Positions 37,152 through 47,484 are shown, counted from the stretch's first letter. The stretch: 64,000 nt of DNA from Aestuariivivens sediminicola (GCF_022662015.1 NZ_JAKMCM010000005.1:1-64000); one strand, 5' to 3'. The notes: generated by a model not told the origin, from the letters alone. Numbers and translations are program-made.

Positions 37152-38282
37152 ATGAAGCGAAGTTTACTTGACTTTTTTAAAAAGGTATGCCTTATAATGG
37201 CGCTATTTTTAGTCCATTCATGTGATGAAGGTGCAACCGTTGAAGGACCAAGGGAAAAAGAATTTTTGTCGAGGGTCTCGGCTGAAAGAGCTGTGGTGAA
37301 CGATGACATTACGTTTACCGATTTATCTTTAGGAGCGGTAAGCCGCAGCTGGGTATTCGAAGGAGGTGATCCACTGAGTTCCTCCAGCCCTGAGGTTATT
37401 GTAAGTTTCCCTGAGGCCGGTATGAAAAACTGTTCTTTAACCGTGACCTTCTCGGATGGTTCAGAGGAAACCCAAAACTTCAGTATTGAAATTTTACCTG
37501 AACTTGTGGCCAGCTTTACGTATGCTGAAACCGGAGCGAACATTCCAATACAATTTACAGATACCAGTGAAGGCGATCCTGATGGGTGGTCTTGGGTATT
37601 TCCGGGAGGATCACCGGCTACATCTACCGAAAGGAATCCGGTTGTAACATGGCCATCAGAGCGTGAAATCACCGTTTCTCTTACGGTCTCTCGATCTTTT
37701 GATGACATTACCACCTCCTATGCGATTCCCGTTTCCATTGGTCCGCCTAATCTATGGACATCAGAAGCCCAGGGCTTCGAGAATCCCGATTCCCCATTTT
37801 GGTGGCAAACCTGGTTGGGAGGCGGAGGCTGGCCTGCAGGGAGCCTGACAACGGTTGCCGGAGGCGCCAATGACACTGAGAATACAGCGCGGGTAGCTTA
37901 TCCCGGAGGCAGTACCTGGAATATGATTACGCGAGATACACGGGCGCATAACGCCGTAATTTATAAAGGTAAAACCTATAAGATCAGTTTTTATATAAAG
38001 GCTCAAACAGCAACTTCCATTGCTTTCGTTCGATTTTCCAATCAGATTCCGTCGTGGTGGCCTGACGCCTGGAAAAACGGGGATCCCGATCAGGGCTTTT
38101 ACTCCCAGGGTATTTATGGAATAAACGTGACAACGGATTGGCAGTACCATGAAGCACAGTTTACCTTAAACGACCTGCCATACGATGTGGGATTGAATAC
38201 GTTCCCGGATATCGAATTAAGCGGACCTGTGTCTCCAAATGTCATTTTTATAGACGAAGTCAGATTACAGCAACTAGACTAA
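37152..38282 (+). CDS. PKD-domain lipoprotein with C-terminal carbohydrate-binding-like module
   Basis: ATG 37152 begins a lipoprotein leader with lipobox LVHSC. Two PKD domains follow (about residues 40-125 and 126-200), marked by FTDLSLGAVSRSWVFEGGDP and FTDTSEGDPDGWSWVFPGG. The C-terminal 170 residues resemble a beta-sandwich CBM of the CBM4/9 type (GFENPDSPFWWQTW, YKGKTYKISFYIKAQTAT, IFIDEVRLQQ), with many exposed-type Trp residues. It is most likely a surface glycan-binding protein, taking the place of SusE/F. It precedes susC by 24 bases in one operon. Confidence 0.8.
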   Translation: MKRSLLDFFKKVCLIMALFLVHSCDEGATVEGPREKEFLSRVSAERAVVNDDITFTDLSLGAVSRSWVFEGGDPLSSSSPEVIVSFPEAGMKNCSLTVTFSDGSEETQNFSIEILPELVASFTYAETGANIPIQFTDTSEGDPDGWSWVFPGGSPATSTERNPVVTWPSEREITVSLTVSRSFDDITTSYAIPVSIGPPNLWTSEAQGFENPDSPFWWQTWLGGGGWPAGSLTTVAGGANDTENTARVAYPGGSTWNMITRDTRAHNAVIYKGKTYKISFYIKAQTATSIAFVRFSNQIPSWWPDAWKNGDPDQGFYSQGIYGINVTTDWQYHEAQFTLNDLPYDVGLNTFPDIELSGPVSPNVIFIDEVRLQQLD

Positions 38283-38306
38283 ATAAACCAACTTAAAATA
38301 GATTAT

Positions 38307-41300
38307 ATGAAAAATTTAAAGAAAAAACTCTTTTTCTTGAGTTTTATAATGTTCACCATACAGTTATCTGCACAGGAAGTGTCAATATCAGGTAGCGTTG
38401 TAGATGCCGAAAGCCAGACACCGTTAATAGGAGCCAATGTTCTTATTGAAGGAACAAATAAAGGGACGGTTACAGATTTTGACGGGAAGTATACGATCAA
38501 AGCCAAGGTTGGTGATGTTCTGATAGTTACCTATTTGGGATATGAAGCATCCAGAATTACCGTAGGCAATAGTACCACCATAAATATGCAACTGATGCCA
38601 TCGAGCGATACCTTAAATGAGATCGTCGTCATTGGTTATGGTACGTCTACCAGAAAGGATTTGTCCGGATCCGTGGCATCCATTAAACCTGAATCTTTTG
38701 AAGAACGTCCGATTACGACAATAGAAGATGCCTTGCAAGGAAATGCCACGGGACTCCTCATTCAAAGTAGCAGTGGACAACCTGGTGCTGCAGCAAATAT
38801 GAATATCCGAGGAATATCATCGCTCACTGGAAATACCCAACCGCTAATCGTTATAGATGGGTTTCCAATTTTTGAAGTCACTACCAGTGGAGGAGGCGGA
38901 CTCGAACAGTTTAGCGGTCAGATTAGTCCGTTCTCGTTTATCAACCCGAACGACATCGCATCGGTAGAAGTTTTAAAAGATGCCTCTGCGACCGCTATTT
39001 ATGGAAACAGAGGGGCCAATGGGGTCATCCTAATTACTACTAAAAAAGGAAAAATGGGTGCTCCGAAAGTCAACTATACCTCCTATTACGGTGTACGCGA
39101 TGTGCAGGGATCCTATGATGTCATGAATCTCTCCCAATATATTCAATATCAGCAGGAACAGAATCCGAATAACCAACTCTATACCAATTTAGAGGATGGT
39201 ACAGCTTATCAGTTTGATGAGAATATGAGGTCCAGAAACTGGCAGGACGAAATCTACAAAACAGGGGTCGTTCAAAGCCATTCTATTTCTGTTCAGGGAG
39301 GTAACGATAATACGAGATACCTGCTTTCCGGTTCGTATCTTGACGACGAATCCATTATCATTGAAACCGATTTTGAAAAATATGACCTTAAACTCAGTTT
39401 AGACCAGAAACTGCGTGACAATTTAAAAGTTGGCACTTCCCTGAGCTATAACTATATCTCCAACAACGGGGTGCCAACCGACGGTAGGGAAGGTACGGCA
39501 TTTGGTGCCGTTATGGGAGCGTTTATTGCCTCACCCTTACGTTTGGATGAGGATACCCAGGCCTATTTCAGAAGGGCAGGTGTGCAACAGGTGCTGTTGG
39601 ATGATTTTGTCAACAATTATTTAGGTGATCCCGAAAATTTGGCCAAAAACACACAGCTAAATAAAAACCTCAGCAGGTTTATAGCGAATGGCTTTATGGA
39701 ATGGGATATTACCGAAAAACTTAATTTAAGGGTAAGTGGCGGTGTGGATATGTTTAACGGGAAGGATCAACAGTATTATCCTAAGAATACCCCATCGGGA
39801 TTCCTGGTCTTTGGTCGCGCCATTGTGGCTTCCTTTCTCAACAGGAGCTGGATAAACGAAAACATTTTTACATATAAAAATCAGTTTGGTGACGACCATA
39901 GGTTGGATTTGGTTGCAGGAGCAACCATTCAGGACAGTCACTTTGAATTCCTGAGGACTGAGAATGTCACCTTCGCCAACGAACTTCTTGGCTATAATCA
40001 GCTGGCCGCTGCCGCAGATTTCAGAAATATTTCCGACGTTACCGATTTAAAATTAATAGGCTTTTTATTGCGTGCCAATTATACCTTCAAAGACAAACTG
40101 ATTCTAACGGTAAGCGGGCGTCGTGATGGAACCTCACGTTTTAAAACGAACAAATGGGGAAATTTTTATTCAGGGGCCATAGCCTATAATTTGTCTGAAG
40201 AAGACTTTATGAAAAATATCGAAGACATTTCATTGCTTAAGTTAAGAGCCAGTATAGGCGAAACAGGTAATGCCAATGTATCAACGCTGGGGGCCTTCTC
40301 TCAATTGCGCAATACAAACTACAACTTTAATGACAGCGAAGTGCCGGGGCAATCGCCGGCGAATCTGGCTAATGAAGATTTATCCTGGGAAACAACCCAA
40401 CAGATTAATGCCGGTATTGATGTGAGCCTATTCAAGGATAGAGTTGCACTTACAGCCGATTATTATATCAAAAAGACTAAGGATTTGATTCTGCAAACAC
40501 CAATACCAAATGTTACAGGATTTGATTTTGCCTTCCAGAACATTGGAGAATTGCAGAATTCGGGGCTTGAAGTTTCATTGAATACGGTGAACGTTAAGAC
40601 TTCAAATTTTGAATGGAAAACCAATTTTAACATCACTTATGGTACCAGTGAGATCAAAGATTTAGGACAGGGCGGGCAGCCCATTTATGTCGATCCTAAT
40701 TTTGACAATGTGATTAAAGATGAGGTTATTCTAGAAGAAGGAGGTGAAATAGGAGCCTTATTTGGATACATTCAGGAAGGGCTTTATCAGCCAGAAGATT
40801 TTGATTCCTCTGGAGATCTAATAGTCGCGGGTCGTGGTGTTGGAGAGCAGGCAGGCGATATTAAATTTCGAGATGTCAATGGAGATGGGATTGTTAATGC
40901 CGACGATAGGGTGGTGATCGGAAATACCTTGCCTGATTATTTTGGCGGGCTTAACAATACATTCAGTTATAAGGGTATAGATTTAAGCATTCTTCTTCAA
41001 TATTCGATTGGGAATGATGTTTTTCATGCCACAAGAACAAGAACCGAGCGCTTTATAGGAGGGGGTAGCAACCAGTCTACCAAATACCTTGATCGGTGGA
41101 CGCCTGAAAACCCGAACAGCACACAATATGCGCGGTTTAACTCCCTGGTCTCGGCCTCCACATTTGTAGAAGACGGCTCTTTTTTGAGGATTCGAAACAT
41201 TAGACTGGGGTACAATTTTCCTGCTTCTGTTACGGATAAAATAGGTCTTAACAGTTTGAGATGTTACGTATCTGCCGATAATTTAAAAGTATTTACGAAA

Positions 41301-41435
41301 TATACAGGCTACGATCCTGAGGTAAGCACCAATCAGGGTGATGGCAGCAGAAGTTCGGTCCTGTCGAGTGGATTTGACTATGGTGCATTTCCGAGATCTC
41401 GAACCATAACCTTTGGTTTAAACCTTGATTTTTAA
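38307..41435 (+). CDS. susC: SusC-like TonB-dependent outer-membrane transporter
   Basis: The transporter imports oligosaccharides across the outer membrane with SusD as lid. After the signal peptide comes a CarboxypepD_reg-like domain (about residues 25-95, VSISGSVVDAESQTPLIGAN). The plug domain with IVVIGYGTSTRKDLSGSV and NMNIRGISS follows, then the SusC-specific segment VEVLKDASATAIYGNRGANG (about 215-240) and a 22-strand barrel ending in RTITFGLNLDF with terminal Phe. At 1042 residues it is complete. The symbol is used in the generic family sense. susD follows after 18 bases. Confidence 0.97.
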   Translation: MKNLKKKLFFLSFIMFTIQLSAQEVSISGSVVDAESQTPLIGANVLIEGTNKGTVTDFDGKYTIKAKVGDVLIVTYLGYEASRITVGNSTTINMQLMPSSDTLNEIVVIGYGTSTRKDLSGSVASIKPESFEERPITTIEDALQGNATGLLIQSSSGQPGAAANMNIRGISSLTGNTQPLIVIDGFPIFEVTTSGGGGLEQFSGQISPFSFINPNDIASVEVLKDASATAIYGNRGANGVILITTKKGKMGAPKVNYTSYYGVRDVQGSYDVMNLSQYIQYQQEQNPNNQLYTNLEDGTAYQFDENMRSRNWQDEIYKTGVVQSHSISVQGGNDNTRYLLSGSYLDDESIIIETDFEKYDLKLSLDQKLRDNLKVGTSLSYNYISNNGVPTDGREGTAFGAVMGAFIASPLRLDEDTQAYFRRAGVQQVLLDDFVNNYLGDPENLAKNTQLNKNLSRFIANGFMEWDITEKLNLRVSGGVDMFNGKDQQYYPKNTPSGFLVFGRAIVASFLNRSWINENIFTYKNQFGDDHRLDLVAGATIQDSHFEFLRTENVTFANELLGYNQLAAAADFRNISDVTDLKLIGFLLRANYTFKDKLILTVSGRRDGTSRFKTNKWGNFYSGAIAYNLSEEDFMKNIEDISLLKLRASIGETGNANVSTLGAFSQLRNTNYNFNDSEVPGQSPANLANEDLSWETTQQINAGIDVSLFKDRVALTADYYIKKTKDLILQTPIPNVTGFDFAFQNIGELQNSGLEVSLNTVNVKTSNFEWKTNFNITYGTSEIKDLGQGGQPIYVDPNFDNVIKDEVILEEGGEIGALFGYIQEGLYQPEDFDSSGDLIVAGRGVGEQAGDIKFRDVNGDGIVNADDRVVIGNTLPDYFGGLNNTFSYKGIDLSILLQYSIGNDVFHATRTRTERFIGGGSNQSTKYLDRWTPENPNSTQYARFNSLVSASTFVEDGSFLRIRNIRLGYNFPASVTDKIGLNSLRCYVSADNLKVFTKYTGYDPEVSTNQGDGSRSSVLSSGFDYGAFPRSRTITFGLNLDF

Positions 41436-41453
41436 ATTAAAAAATTCTAAAAA

Positions 41454-43001
41454 ATGAAAAAAGCTTTATTTATAGCAGTACTGATGATTTTTTCTTGTGA
41501 TTCTGCTCTCGATGTCGAAATTAAAAACAATATTTCAACATCTAATTTCTTTCAATCTCAGGTAGATTTCGATCTGGCCCTAACCGGCGCATACGACATA
41601 TTAGGTAACCATCAGGATGATTCCGGTTTTGGGACCTATTTCCGGGGCTTGCTTTGTATGGGACGTGCAGGAACCGATGAGGGTTATATAGTGGCATCAT
41701 TTGCACAATATGGTGTTGAACTCTCAAATTATACCTTTACACCGGTATCCCAGGTTCCGGATAGAGTGTGGGCATTCCAGTATAAAGGCATATCTCGTGC
41801 TAATACCGTGATTACCAGATTGGAACGCGCCGGGGATATTGATATGCCTCAGGCGGAACGAAATCGTATCGAGGGTGAAGCACGGTTTTTAAGGGCCTTT
41901 TATTATTTCCAACTCGTAAGGTATTATGGAGGGGTTCCTCTGGTAACGGAAGAAGTAACCGATATTTCACAAGTTAATTTTGAAAGAGCGTCCATAGCTG
42001 ACGTGTATGCTCAGATCATAGAAGATCTTCAGGCGGCCGAACAATTATTACCAATCAGCAATGAAAATGGAAGGGCTGAACGTTATGCAGCTACGGCCTT
42101 TCTCGCCAAGGCTTATCTTCAAATGTCCGGATTTCCACTTCAAGATGACACTGCGGCCGCGCTTGCTGCTCAAAAGGCCAAAGAGGTGATGGACAGTGGC
42201 CTTTACGCGCTTTTACCAAATTATGAAGATGTGTTTAAATTGGAAAATGAATATACCAGTGAATATATTTTTAGTGTACAGTTTGCCTTTTGCGGCAATT
42301 GTGAAGGAGGTCAGGTGGGCACCTGGGATGGTATTCCGGGGAATTGGGCCTTTGCGCGTACCTATAATATATTCAGGACCTTTAATGAGCATTATGATGC
42401 TTACGATCCGAACGACTTAAGGCGGGATTATAATATTGTTGATTACAGGATTATAGATGCCGATGGAAATACGACACCTACCAACGATGGGAATAAGTAT
42501 GCGTTTAAATGGCGACATGCACCAAACCCTGAGGACAGACCCGGTGGCACAGGCTGGTTTGAATGGCAGAGCTCTTTCGATTTCCCATTAACGCGTTACG
42601 CCGACATCCTACTTACCTACGCCGAAGCCATTAACAGAAGTAATGGTGCTCCTAACGCAGAAGCATATGAGGCCATTAACAGGTTACGAAGAAGAGGCTT
42701 TGGTGTGGATATGACTATGCCCAGTGCGGTAGCCGATTTACCAACCGGCCTCTCTTTCAATGAATTTCAGGACGCTGTATTGGACGAAAGAAAATTTGAG
42801 CTTTGCTATGAAGGTCACAGATGGCACGATCTGGTGCGATTCGGGAAATTGATTGATGCGGTGAAGAGCATTAATTCACCAGAATCTCTGGAGCGATCGC
42901 CGGCTGCAAATAACATTCAGCCACATCATGTGTTCTTCCCCATTCCGCAATCGCAAATACAGATTAGTGATGGGGTGTTAATCCAAAATGAAGGGTATTA
43001 A
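41454..43001 (+). CDS. susD: SusD-like surface glycan-binding lipoprotein
   Basis: The SusD/RagB partner of the preceding transporter is anchored through lipobox FSC (Cys15). Diagnostic segments are NFFQSQVDFDLALTGAYDIL near the N-terminus, RIEGEARFLRAFYYFQLVRY, FPLTRYADILLTYAEAINRS and LDERKFELCYEGHRWHDLVR near the C-terminus, typical of its TPR-containing fold. At 515 residues it is full length. The stop overlaps an upstream extension of the GH27 frame but not its likely start at 43030. Its divergent binding loops set which glycan is taken up and cannot be read from sequence. Confidence 0.97.
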   Translation: MKKALFIAVLMIFSCDSALDVEIKNNISTSNFFQSQVDFDLALTGAYDILGNHQDDSGFGTYFRGLLCMGRAGTDEGYIVASFAQYGVELSNYTFTPVSQVPDRVWAFQYKGISRANTVITRLERAGDIDMPQAERNRIEGEARFLRAFYYFQLVRYYGGVPLVTEEVTDISQVNFERASIADVYAQIIEDLQAAEQLLPISNENGRAERYAATAFLAKAYLQMSGFPLQDDTAAALAAQKAKEVMDSGLYALLPNYEDVFKLENEYTSEYIFSVQFAFCGNCEGGQVGTWDGIPGNWAFARTYNIFRTFNEHYDAYDPNDLRRDYNIVDYRIIDADGNTTPTNDGNKYAFKWRHAPNPEDRPGGTGWFEWQSSFDFPLTRYADILLTYAEAINRSNGAPNAEAYEAINRLRRRGFGVDMTMPSAVADLPTGLSFNEFQDAVLDERKFELCYEGHRWHDLVRFGKLIDAVKSINSPESLERSPAANNIQPHHVFFPIPQSQIQISDGVLIQNEGY

Positions 43002-43029
43002 TTTAAGTTTTAAACAGAATTCGATACTA

Positions 43030-44211
43030 ATGATGAAATATAGTTTTGCACTGGTGATCACCTTGTGCATGGGTCTGGGACATGCCCAGAAATTTGATGG
43101 TTTGGCCCAGACACCCCCAATGGGATGGAACAGCTGGAATAAATTTAATTGTGATGTTAGCGAAAAACTCATAAAGGAAATTGCTGATGCCATGGTGGCT
43201 TCTGGTATGAAAGATGCCGGATATCAATACATTGTCATTGATGACTGCTGGCAAATTGACAGAGATGGAAACGGCAAGATTGTTGCGGATCCGGAGCGCT
43301 TTCCCTCCGGGATCAAAGCGCTTGTGGATTATGTGCATGGGAAAGGATTGAAGTTTGGTATTTATTCCTGTGCAGGCACAAAAACATGTCAGGAACGGCC
43401 GGGAAGTCATGGCATGGAACGCATTGATGCGAAAACCTATGCAGAATGGGGCGTGGATTATCTGAAGTACGACTGGTGTTTTACTGAGGGGATTGAACCC
43501 ATTGCAGCCTATACTGCCATGAGTGAGGCGATAAAGGAAGCCGGACGACCGATGATATTCAGTATCTGCGAGTGGGGGTTGAGCAAGCCCTGGACCTGGG
43601 CAAGAGATGTTGGTCATTTATGGCGCACAACCTACGACATCAGAGACTGGTATGATGGTGAAATCAATGGTAACTTTTTAGGATGGAGTATCATACTGGA
43701 CAAACAGGTGGGTCTTGAGAAATATTCCGGGCCGGGACATTGGAATGACCCGGACATGCTGGAGGTAGGCAATGGAAGGCAGACCAATACAGAATATAAA
43801 GCCCATTTTAGTTTTTGGGCGCTTTTAAATGCACCGCTCATTGCGGGAAACGATTTAAGAAATATGGATGCGAATACCATTGAAATATTAACCAACACAG
43901 AAGTTATTGCTATTAATCAGGACAAATTAGGGCAACAAGGCTATAAAATTTTTGATTATGGCGACAGCGAGGTTTGGTGTAAAAATTTATATAACGGAGA
44001 CTATTGCATCATTTTATTTAATCGCGCCTCAAGCCGACAGCAAGTTGCCGTTCAGTGGGAGATGATAGCTCCAGAATTGGCTGCCGACAGTTTTGCACTA
44101 AGGGATCTGTGGAAGCATGAAGATCTAGGTGATTTTAAATACGGGTTCAATGCTGAAATTCCATCCCACGGAGCTAAAATGATACGCCTGAAGAAAAGGT
44201 ATAAACACTGA
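43030..44211 (+). CDS. GH27 alpha-galactosidase family enzyme
   Basis: ATG 43030 (or the next codon, 43033) begins a signal peptide ending at LGHAQ. The mature enzyme opens with the GH27 hallmark LAQTPPMGWNSWNKFNCDVS. It contains YIVIDDCWQ and the nucleophile Asp at about residue 148 in DYLKYDWC; a later Asp in DIRDWYDGE is the likely acid/base. The C-terminal beta-sandwich ends AKMIRLKKRY. GH27 members remove terminal alpha-galactose, alpha-N-acetylgalactosamine or beta-L-arabinopyranose. It follows susD by 28 bases and is part of the PUL operon, acting in the periplasm on imported oligosaccharides. Confidence 0.93.
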   Translation: MMKYSFALVITLCMGLGHAQKFDGLAQTPPMGWNSWNKFNCDVSEKLIKEIADAMVASGMKDAGYQYIVIDDCWQIDRDGNGKIVADPERFPSGIKALVDYVHGKGLKFGIYSCAGTKTCQERPGSHGMERIDAKTYAEWGVDYLKYDWCFTEGIEPIAAYTAMSEAIKEAGRPMIFSICEWGLSKPWTWARDVGHLWRTTYDIRDWYDGEINGNFLGWSIILDKQVGLEKYSGPGHWNDPDMLEVGNGRQTNTEYKAHFSFWALLNAPLIAGNDLRNMDANTIEILTNTEVIAINQDKLGQQGYKIFDYGDSEVWCKNLYNGDYCIILFNRASSRQQVAVQWEMIAPELAADSFALRDLWKHEDLGDFKYGFNAEIPSHGAKMIRLKKRYKH

Positions 44212-44390
44212 ACCGATAGGTCCAATCAAAAGGGCTGTAAATGATTATAAAGAATGACGTTTCATGTTGGTGTTATTGTGTTTGAAGGACGTTGTGAAAA
44301 CCATACGAATGACCAAGTGGGATACGATGGATGTAATTACAATATGAAATGGATAGATTAAACATAACGGACCTAATTATAAAATGACTT

Positions 44391-46619
44391 ATGATCCCGT
44401 CTTTCGCATATGAAATAAAATTAAAATACCCTAAGGGCCTGATATTTATTGCTTTCATGGTTTTGACTACCATGAGATTATCCGGTCAATGTTGGTCTTT
44501 TTCACTTGATGACAACCCGTCGACCATAAGTCAGTCGATGTTTCCGGGTGCCATAGGCGGCTATTTCCCGGATGCTGGCATTAGTGTTTTGGAGATTGAT
44601 TCGAACTATTATGCATTTTGGGCCATGTTCGAAAATTACAGGAGCATTGCCAGTTCGCCGTTGCTGCAGAATCACGTGGGACAACTGGATCCGGCAACGG
44701 CAGTATTTGGTGGACGAGAACCGAATAACGGCACTTCGAACGGGTTTAATGATGGCGGTATGTGGTTCATTGGTGTGAGAAAACTCGATGACGGGCGACT
44801 TGCAGGGTTTTTCCATGCAGAATCCCACTGGTACCCGCGCAGCACCTATGGAGGCACGGCATATAAATCGATTGGAGTGGCCTATTCGGAAGACAACGGT
44901 TTGACGTGGGGAACACCGGAATTAATTTTGAAACATTTCTACGATAAACCTGCCACACCAGATTGGTCCGGATTGGGTGATGGATGCGTTATTTACAATC
45001 ACCTGAAGAACAGATATTATTGTTACTATACGCCTGTATTTGGGAGTGTCAATCTGAGTATGGCCATATCTGAGGACCCTGCCGGTGCGCCGGGGACATG
45101 GATGAAATGGTACAACGGTTCTTTCTCCCAGCCTGGAATCGGGGGTTTTCACTCGCCTATCGATGGGTTGTCAGGTCGACCTGGAGCCAATCCATCAGTG
45201 CATTGGAATACCTATCTCGAAAAATTTATCATTGTTTTTCACGGCTGGAATGAAAAACTCTATATATCTGCAAGTGAAGACGGTGAGGTTTGGGAGGAAC
45301 CCCAGCTGCTGCTGGACGAAGGTTCAAAAACCTGGTACCCCGTTGTAGTCGGCACCAATAGTTCTGAGGGTGGGCAGACGGTTACCTTATATTATGGAAA
45401 CAATTTTCAGTCGGATGGGAGACGAACCTTGTCCTATCGAACCCTGACTTTTAATAAGGGACTTTTGGAGACAACCGATCAATTGTTGGCAGATGGACGA
45501 TACGCTATAAGGAATATGTCCAATAATAGGAATCTGGCCGCGACGAGCGCCAGTGGTTTTGACGGCGTACTAGTGTCCCCGGACAGCTTCGAGGATCAAC
45601 GATGGGATGTCACCCATTTAGGGAATAATGAATACAGGATAACGCATGCCTGTTGCGGAGGCAGATTGGCTGTGGAAAATTCCAATTGTACTTCGGGGAG
45701 CCTGGTTCTCAGCGAAACTGCAGACGACTCCAGAGATAGTCAGATTTGGAAGGTAGAGCAACTCACAAACGGGAATTTTGTGCTTAGACCAAAACATTGT
45801 CAAACTCAGGCCCTGGCAAGAGCGGATGCATCCTCAGATGATGTGGTCACCTTAAATTACAATGTATGTAATGAACTGCAGGCATGGTCTTTTTTGGCTG
45901 AAAACTTTGCCTTACCGGTTACCAATTTTAAAATACAAGGTGTGAGCGAAACATGCAGAAATAGGAATGACGGCAGCATCAGTATATCTGCTGTGCGTTT
46001 TTTAAACTATACAGCTGTAATTACGGGCAATGGGTATAATAGCACCGATACGTTTACCATGTCCCTTACAAAAGCAGGCCTAAGTGCCGGCGACTATAGA
46101 ATATGTATTAGTGTTCAAGATCAACCCGGTTTTGGGCAGTGTTTCAATGTCACCATTAACCAACCCGAAGAGCTATCTGTTTTATCTAAAGTAAATAAGG
46201 ACAAGGGTGTTGTTTCTTTAAATATGAATGGCAGCGATACCTACAAAGTGAATCTTAATGGGGTGTCAACTGAAACTAAAAATCCTTTTATAGAGTTGCA
46301 GTTAAAAGCCGGAGAAAACAAGATTACTGTTGAAACAGATAAAAATTGTCAGGGGAAATATGAGGAAACGATTTTCTACGGCAGGGAATTGTTCTTGTTC
46401 CCAAATCCCGTTGCAGATCATGTGTCCCTATTCTTTGGTGAATCGGATAATAACACAGTCTCTGTTAAAATAGTGTCGCTATTGGGGAATGAGGTGTATA
46501 GCCAGATAACCCGAAAGCCCGTGTTAACTGTTGATACCTCCGGACTGACCAATGGGATGTATGTAATACAAGTTGCATCTGAAACATATACTAAAAGTTT
46601 AAAAATTATAAAACAGTAA
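44391..46619 (+). CDS. T9SS-exported propeller protein with ricin-like domain, putative glycosidase
   Basis: The 742-residue product has three parts after an export signal (about residues 1-33). Residues 34-345 look like a five-bladed beta-propeller as in GH43/GH117-type enzymes, with GVAYSEDNGLTWGTPEL, GLGDGCVIYNHLKNRYYCYY and LYISASEDGEVWEEPQLLL. Residues about 360-500 form a RICIN beta-trefoil (RNLAATSASG, GRLAVENSNC, QIWKVEQL). The last 75 residues (LFLFPNPVADHV... to SLKIIKQ) are a type A T9SS sorting domain, so it is a cell-surface or released protein. No catalytic residues can be assigned with certainty. It starts 180 bases after the GH27 gene. Confidence 0.8.
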   Translation: MIPSFAYEIKLKYPKGLIFIAFMVLTTMRLSGQCWSFSLDDNPSTISQSMFPGAIGGYFPDAGISVLEIDSNYYAFWAMFENYRSIASSPLLQNHVGQLDPATAVFGGREPNNGTSNGFNDGGMWFIGVRKLDDGRLAGFFHAESHWYPRSTYGGTAYKSIGVAYSEDNGLTWGTPELILKHFYDKPATPDWSGLGDGCVIYNHLKNRYYCYYTPVFGSVNLSMAISEDPAGAPGTWMKWYNGSFSQPGIGGFHSPIDGLSGRPGANPSVHWNTYLEKFIIVFHGWNEKLYISASEDGEVWEEPQLLLDEGSKTWYPVVVGTNSSEGGQTVTLYYGNNFQSDGRRTLSYRTLTFNKGLLETTDQLLADGRYAIRNMSNNRNLAATSASGFDGVLVSPDSFEDQRWDVTHLGNNEYRITHACCGGRLAVENSNCTSGSLVLSETADDSRDSQIWKVEQLTNGNFVLRPKHCQTQALARADASSDDVVTLNYNVCNELQAWSFLAENFALPVTNFKIQGVSETCRNRNDGSISISAVRFLNYTAVITGNGYNSTDTFTMSLTKAGLSAGDYRICISVQDQPGFGQCFNVTINQPEELSVLSKVNKDKGVVSLNMNGSDTYKVNLNGVSTETKNPFIELQLKAGENKITVETDKNCQGKYEETIFYGRELFLFPNPVADHVSLFFGESDNNTVSVKIVSLLGNEVYSQITRKPVLTVDTSGLTNGMYVIQVASETYTKSLKIIKQ

Positions 46620-47335
46620 TGAAGCGATTTTTTATATACATAACAGTTAGTTTATTCTATTGTATGCTCGTATTCAATTGCAGTAGTGGTGGTGGTGACG
46701 ATGCCGTCGATCCTGATCCGAAGATCGAGACCCCTCCTGTGGCGGCAAATCTTATTTTTCCTAGTAATAATTCGGAATGTACTGAAGGGGCTGATGTATC
46801 AAGTACAGAAACTGAAGTGACCTTTGATTGGTATAACGCCAACAACACGGATTCATATCAATTATTTATAAAGAATTTAACGACCCAATCTACTGTAAAT
46901 TACAATACGACTGAATCTGAGAAGCGCGTCACTCTTTTAAAAGGGACGCCTTATTCATGGTATGTCGTTTCAAAAAATGTGACCTCACAAACGGCCCAGA
47001 GCAGTGTGTGGAAGTTTTATAACGCAGGTGAGGCCCAATCGTCCTACGCACCCTTTCCGGCGGAACTTTTGGAGCCGGGGTTATACAGTGAGTTAAGCGC
47101 ATCTACAACAAGTACCCTGCTGGACTGGACAGCGGAAGATGTGGATAACGATATAAAAGAATACGACGTGTATTTTGACACCGTCGGTTCACCTGATAAC
47201 AAGATAACCACAACAAGCGATTCAAGCTTTACAGTAACCGTTAGCTCAGGAAACACCTATTATTGGAGAATAATTACTAGAGACGAGCAAAACAATAGTT
47301 CGGAATCTCAGGTGTTCGAGTTTAGCGTGAAATAA
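46619..47335 (+). CDS. Lipoprotein with FN3-like repeats
   Basis: The start overlaps the preceding stop (TAATG), so translation is probably coupled to the propeller gene. The leader has lipobox LVFNC followed by SSGGGDDAVDPDP, a linker rich in Gly/Asp typical of surface-exposed lipoproteins. Two beta-sandwich repeats follow (about residues 45-135 and 140-238), with TEVTFDWYNANNTDSYQLF, PYSWYVVSKN, TLLDWTAEDVDNDIKEYDVY and TYYWRIITRD, the pattern of fibronectin type III-like domains. It is probably a surface glycan-binding or anchoring partner of the PUL; it has no enzymatic motif. A terminator follows. Confidence 0.8.
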   Translation: MKRFFIYITVSLFYCMLVFNCSSGGGDDAVDPDPKIETPPVAANLIFPSNNSECTEGADVSSTETEVTFDWYNANNTDSYQLFIKNLTTQSTVNYNTTESEKRVTLLKGTPYSWYVVSKNVTSQTAQSSVWKFYNAGEAQSSYAPFPAELLEPGLYSELSASTTSTLLDWTAEDVDNDIKEYDVYFDTVGSPDNKITTTSDSSFTVTVSSGNTYYWRIITRDEQNNSSESQVFEFSVK

Positions 47336-47452
47336 AGTGGAACGATGGAAGGTGGCCTTGTTGCAGGCAGATTAAAGATGAAAATTATATATTAAAAATT
47401 TTGATTAAGTAGTTAGTTTTAGTTTTTACCTCAATGTTTGAGTTAGTTATGA

Positions 47453-47484
47453 AAAGGGAAGGCTGAAAAACCTTCCCTTTTTTG
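47453..47484 (+). terminator. Rho-independent terminator within the PUL
   Basis: AAGGGAAGG pairs with CCTTCCCTT around an eight-base loop and is followed by a T-run. It separates the 37-47 kb operon from the GH28-like gene, which therefore needs its own promoter in 47485-47562. Confidence 0.85.
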
